From Cherax quadricarinatus (taxonomy: Eukaryota; Arthropoda; Malacostraca; Decapoda; Parastacidae), in assembly GCF_038502225.1 (NCBI RefSeq), contig NW_027195234.1, forward strand, positions 78,501 to 142,500: 64,000 bases of DNA, in the 5' to 3' direction. Each line of letters begins with the position of its first letter. Position 1 is the first letter of the stretch. Positions 59,456 to 64,000 of this stretch are shown piece after piece. The notes beneath the pieces are model-generated. The model saw nothing but the letters and a program-made list of their open reading frames with translations. It did not search any database and was not told the DNA's origin. The translations under genes were made by a program, and so were the position numbers.

Positions 59456-62400
59456 GTGTTTCCAGAAGTCCATCTGTGTCCCTACAGATGAACTCCCTCA
59501 CTTCCCTTGCTGGAGATGGTGTTGTGGTGTGGGTGAAGGACTGGTGGTGAGGGTGATGGCTGCTGGTGTCGATGATGAACTGGCGGTGAGGGTGATGGAC
59601 TGGTGGTGAGAGTGATTGACTGGAGGTGAGGGGGATGGAGTGATGGTGAAGGGGATGGACTGGTGGTGAGAGTGATGGACTAGTGGTGAGGGTGATGGAC
59701 TGGTGGTGAGGGTGATGGACTGGTGATGAGGGTGATGGACTACTTGTGAGAGTGATGGATTGGTGGCGAGGGTGATGGACTGGCGGTGAGGGTGGTGACA
59801 CTGGTGGTGAGGGTGATGGACTGGTCGTGAGGGTGAAGGATTGGTGGCGATGATGATGGTCTGGTGGTGAGGGTGATGGACTGGTGGTGAGGGTGATGGA
59901 CTGGGGGTGAGGGTGATGCACTGGTGGGGAGGGTGTTGGTGTGGTGGGGAGGGTGATGGACTGGTGGTGAGGGTGGTAGACTGGTGGTGAGGGTGATGGA
60001 CTGGTGGTGAGGGTGACGGATTAGTGGTGAGGGTGATGGACTGGTGGAGAGTGATGGATTGGTGGTGAGGGTGATGGACTGGTGATGAGGGTGGTGGACT
60101 GGTGGGGAGAGTAATGTACTGGTGGTGAGGGTGATGGACTGGTGATGAGGGTGGTGGACTGGTGGGGAGAGTAATGTACTGGTGGTGAGGGTGATGGACT
60201 GGTGGTGTGGGTGATGGACTGGTGGGGAGGGTGGTGGACTGGTGGGGAGGGTGAAGGACTATGTTTCCAGAAGTCCATCTGTGTCCCCTCAGATGAGCTC
60301 CCTTCCCCACTTCCCTTGCTGGTGATGGTGTTGTGGTGAGGGGAAAAGGACCGGTGGTGAAGGTGGACTATTATTGAGGGTGATGGCTATTATTGAGGGC
60401 TATGGACTGGTGGTGAGGGGGAAGGACTGGTGGGAAGGGACTGGTGGTGAGGGTGATGCACTGGCGGTTAGGTAGATGGACTGGTGGTGAGGGTGATGGA
60501 GTGGAGGGGAGGGTGATGGGCTGGTGGGGAGGGTGATGGACTGGTGGTGAAGGTGGCGGACTGGTGGTGACTGTGATGGACTGGTGGTGAGGGTGATGGA
60601 CTGGTGGTGAGGGTGATGGACTGGTGGTGAGGGTGATGGACTGGTGGTGAGGGTGATGGACTGGTGGTGAGGGTGATGGACTGGTGGTGAGGGTGATGGA
60701 CTGGTGGGGAGGGTGATGGACTGGTGGTGAGGGTGATGGACTGCTGAGGAGGGTGATGGACTGGTGGTGAGGGTGATGGGCTAGTGGTGTGGGTGATGGA
60801 CTGGTGGTGAGGGTGATGGACTAGTAGAGAGGGTGAAGGACTGTGTTTCCAGAAGTCCATCTGTGTCCCCTCAGATGAACTCCCTTCCACACTTCCCTTC
60901 CTGGTGATGGACTGGTTTTGAGGGTGATGGTCAGGTTTTGAGGGTGATGGACTCTTGCTGAGGGTGATGGACTGATGGTGAGGGAGATGGACTGATAGTG
61001 AGGGTGATGGACTGATAGTGAGGGTGATGGACTGGTGATGAGGGTGATGCTTGTGTGTGTGTGTGTGTGTGTTTCCTTCCCCTAGTTTCATGTCTCCAGA
61101 AGTCCATCTGCGGTCCCTCAGATGACCTCCCTTAAACACTTCCCTTGTTGGTCATGGACTGGTGGTGAGGGTTATGGGCTGGTGGTGAGGGTGATGGTCT
61201 GGTGGTGAGGGTGATGGGCTGGTGGTGAGGGTGATGGTCTGGTGGTGAGGGTAACGGACTAGTGGTGTGGGTGGACTGGTGGTGAGCGTGATGGACTGGT
61301 GGTGAGGGTGATGGACTGGTGGTGAGGGTGATGGACTGGTGGTGAGGGTGATGGTCTGGTGGTGAGGGTGATGGACTAGTGGTGTGGGTGGACTGGTGGT
61401 GAGGGTGATGGACTGATGGTGGACTGGTGGTGAGGGTGATGGACTGTTGGTGAGGGGTATGGACTAGTGGTGAGGGTGATGGACTGGTGATGAGGGTGAC
61501 GGACTGCTGGTGAGGGTGACGGACTGGTGGGGAGGGTGATGGTCTGGTGGGGAGGGTGATGGTCTGGTGGTGAGGGTGATGGACTGGTGGGGAGGGTGAA
61601 GGACTGTGTTTCTAGAAGTCCATCTGTGTCCCCTCAGATGAACTCCCTTCCACACTTCCCTTGCTGGTGATGGACTTGTGGTGAAGGTGATGGACTGGTG
61701 GTGAGGGTGATGGACTGGTGGTGAGGGTGATGGACTGGTGGCGAGGATGATGGTCTGGTGGTGAGGGTGATGGACTGGTGGTGAGGGTGATGGACTGGGG
61801 GTGAGGGTGATGGACTGGTGGGGAGGGTGATGGTCTGGTGGGGAGGGTGATGGACTGGTGGTGAGTGTGATGGACTGGTAGGGAGGGTGAAGGACTGCTT
61901 CCAGAAGTACATCTGTGTCCCCTCAGATGAACTCTCTTCCACACTTCCCTTGTTGGTGATGGTCTGGTGGTGAGGGTGATGGACTGCTGGTGAGGGTGAT
62001 GGACTGGTGCTGAGGGTGATGGACTGGTGCTGAGGGTGATGGACTAGTGGTTAGGGTGATGGGCTGGTGGTGAGGGTGATGGACTGCTGGTGAGGGTGAT
62101 GGACTGGTGCTGAGGGTGATGGACTGGTGGTGAGGGTGATGGACTGGTGGTGAGGGTGATGGGCTGGTGGTGAGGGTGATGGACTATGCTTCCAGAAGTC
62201 CATCTGTGTCCCCTCAGATGAACTCCCTTCCACACTTCCTTTGTTGGTGATGGACTGGTGGTGAGGGTGATGGACTGGTGGTGAGGGTGATGGACTGGTG
62301 GTGAGGGTGATGGACTGGTGGTGAGGGTGATGGACTGGTAGGGAGAGTGATGGACTGGTGGTGAGGGTGATGAACTGGTGGTGAGGGTGATGGACTGGTG

Positions 62401-62853
62401 GTGAGGGTGATGGACTGGTGGTGAGGGTGATGGACTGGTAGGGAGAGTGATGGACTGGTGGTGAGGGTGATGGACTGGTGGTGAGGGTGATGGACTGGTG
62501 GGGAGGGTGATGAACTGGTGGTGAGGGTGACGGACTGGTGGTGAGGGTGATGTACTGGTTGGGAGGGTTATGGACTGGTGGTGAGGGTGATGGACTGGTG
62601 GGGAGGGTTATGGACTGGTGGTGAGGGTGATGGACTGGTGGTGAGGGTGACGGACTGGTGGTGAGGGTGATGGACTGGTTGGGAGGGTTATGGACTGGTG
62701 GTGAGGGTGATGGACTGGTGGGGAGGGTGATGGACTGGTGGTGAGGGTGATGGACTGGTGGGGAGAGTGATGGACTGGTGGGGAGGGTGATGAACTGGTG
62801 GGGAGGGTGATGGACTGATAGTGAGAGTGATGGACTGGTGATGAGGGTGATGC

Positions 62854-62887
<34 letters not shown>

Positions 62888-63900
62888 CCTTCCCCTAGTT
62901 TCATGTCTCCAGAAGTCCATCTGCGGTCCCTCAGATGACCTCCCTTAAACACTTCCCTTGTTGGTCATGGACTGGTGGTGAGGGTTATGGGCTGGTGGTG
63001 AGGGTGATGGTCTGGTGGTGAGGGTAACGGACTAGTGGTGTGGGTGGACTGGTGGTGAGGGTGATGGGCTGGTGGTGAGTGTGATGGACTGGTGGTGAGG
63101 GTGATAGAATGGTGGTGAGCGTGATGGACTGGTGGTGAGGGTGATGGACTGGTGGTGAGGGTGATGGACTGGTGGGGAGAGTGATGGACTGGTGGTGAGG
63201 GTGATGAACTGGTGGGGAGGGTCAAGGTCTATGCTTCCAGAAGTCCATCTGTGTCCCCTCAGATGAACTCCCTTCCACATATCCCTTGCTGGTGATGGAC
63301 TGGTGGTGAGGGTGATGGACTGTTGCTGAGGGTGATGGACTGGTGGTGAGGGTGATGAACTGGTGGTGAGGGTCAAGGACTATGCTTCCAGAAGTCCTTC
63401 TGTGTCCCCTCAGATGAACTCCCTTCCACACTTTCCTTGCTGGTTATGGACTGGTGGTGAGGGTGATGGACTGGTGGTGAGGGAGATGGACTGGTGGTGG
63501 TTGTGTGTGCTTGTTCCCCTAGTTCCATGTCTCCAGAAGTCCATCTGCGGGCCCTCTGATGAACTCCCTTCCACACTTCTTTTGTTGGTGATGGTGTTGT
63601 GGTGAGGGTGGACTGGTGGTGATGGTGATGGACTGGTAGTGAGGGTGATGGACTAGTGGTGAAGGTGGTGGACTGGTGGTGAGGGTGATGGACTGGTGGT
63701 GATGGTGGACTTGTACTGAGGGTGATGGACTGGTGGTGAGGGTGATGGACTGGTGGTGAGGGAGATGGACTGGTGGTGAGGGAGATGGACTGGTGGTGGT
63801 GGTGGTGGCGTGTGTGTGTGTGTTTGCTTGCTTTCCCTAGATCTATGTATCCAGAAGTCCATCTGCGGGCCCTCAGATGAACTTCCTTCCACACTTCACT
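59456..63900. repeat. Twelve dispersed copies of a conserved block with CATCTG/CAGATG inverted repeat
   Basis: The block CCAGAAGTCCATCTG, then an 8-nt loop, CAGATGAACTCCCTTCCACA and CTTCCCTTG occurs near 59461, 60268, 60848, 61096, 61608, 61897, 62191, 62908, 63236, 63388, 63533 and 63850. Type 1 has loop TGTCCCCT or a close variant. Type 2 has CGGTCCCT or CGGGCCCT and is preceded by a pyrimidine run and CCCTAG. Both arms are intact in 10 of 12 copies (arm changes at 63388 and 63533). Confidence 0.85.
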
Positions 63901-64000
63901 TGTTGGTGATGGGATGGTGGTGGTGGTTATGGACTGGTGGTGACTGTGATGGTGAGGGTGATGGACTGGTGGTGGTGGTGGTGGTGGTGGTGGTGTGTGT
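59456..64000. repeat. 20-bp satellite punctuated by conserved blocks
   Basis: Tandem units of 20 bp (GGTGATGGACTGGTGGTGAG with variants GGGGAG, GTCTGG and TATGGG) extend to the window end. Minus-strand open frames rich in Ser, Pro and His are artefacts (60 nt = 3 units). The array is interrupted by 12 copies of an unrelated block of about 60-90 bp, and short (TG)n runs occur at about 61050, 62855 and 63810. At least one segment is repeated at about 1.8 kb spacing (61081 and 62894). Confidence 0.96.

Noticed and set aside
59382..63894. Ser/Pro/His-rich 'mucin-like' or antifreeze-like proteins on the minus strand
   Set aside because: 20-bp satellite read as 20-residue repeats in several frames; no start context or unique domain.

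Overview
This window looks like repeat-dominated nuclear DNA from an arthropod, most likely a decapod crustacean such as a crayfish. That is inferred from the retroelement families and from the sheer density of microsatellites and minisatellites; no host marker gene confirms it. I found no host protein gene, tRNA, rRNA or CRISPR array. Nearly everything is either a retrotransposon or a tandem array, and tandem arrays cover more than half of the 64 kb.

Layout: (1) 1-3556, a decayed CR1/L2-type LINE (+ strand) split by a 5'-truncated Penelope-like element (PLE) that carries a GIY-YIG endonuclease domain. (2) 3557-7834, microsatellites, two minus-strand fragments of one RTE-like LINE (one swollen by a 21-bp minisatellite), a 29-bp minisatellite and a degenerate GA-rich stretch. 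(3) 7835-8763, three tandem copies of a ~300-bp SINE-like GC-rich element. (4) 9054-14891, the only intact element: a complete L1/Tx1-type LINE of about 5.8 kb with ORF1 (zinc knuckle), ORF2 (AP endonuclease, RT, CCHC), a short A-tail and a 13-bp target-site duplication. (5) 15158-20554, a 32-bp hairpin-forming satellite and a 34-bp satellite. (6) 20555-29512, a PLE relic and four minus-strand CR1 copies separated by GT-rich blocks. (7) 29513-34860, a 26-bp array and a PLE graveyard containing a 299-bp fold-back insertion with its own 10-bp target duplication. (8) 34900-58529, about 23.6 kb of continuous satellite in three subfamilies (31, 31 and 29 bp) that grade into each other. (9) 59456-64000, a 20-bp array punctuated by 12 conserved blocks that carry an inverted repeat.

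How the parts relate: the LINEs supply reverse transcriptase. The Tx1 element is the only candidate for recent or current activity; the second-best preserved is the CR1 copy at 26371-28790, whose visible ORF2 has one in-frame stop. Several tandem arrays appear to have arisen inside retroelement sequence (the 21-bp array in an RTE 3' UTR, a 38-bp array in a PLE palm domain) or next to CR1 3' ends (GT/AC repeats). The long open frames in the arrays come from the repeat period and are not genes.
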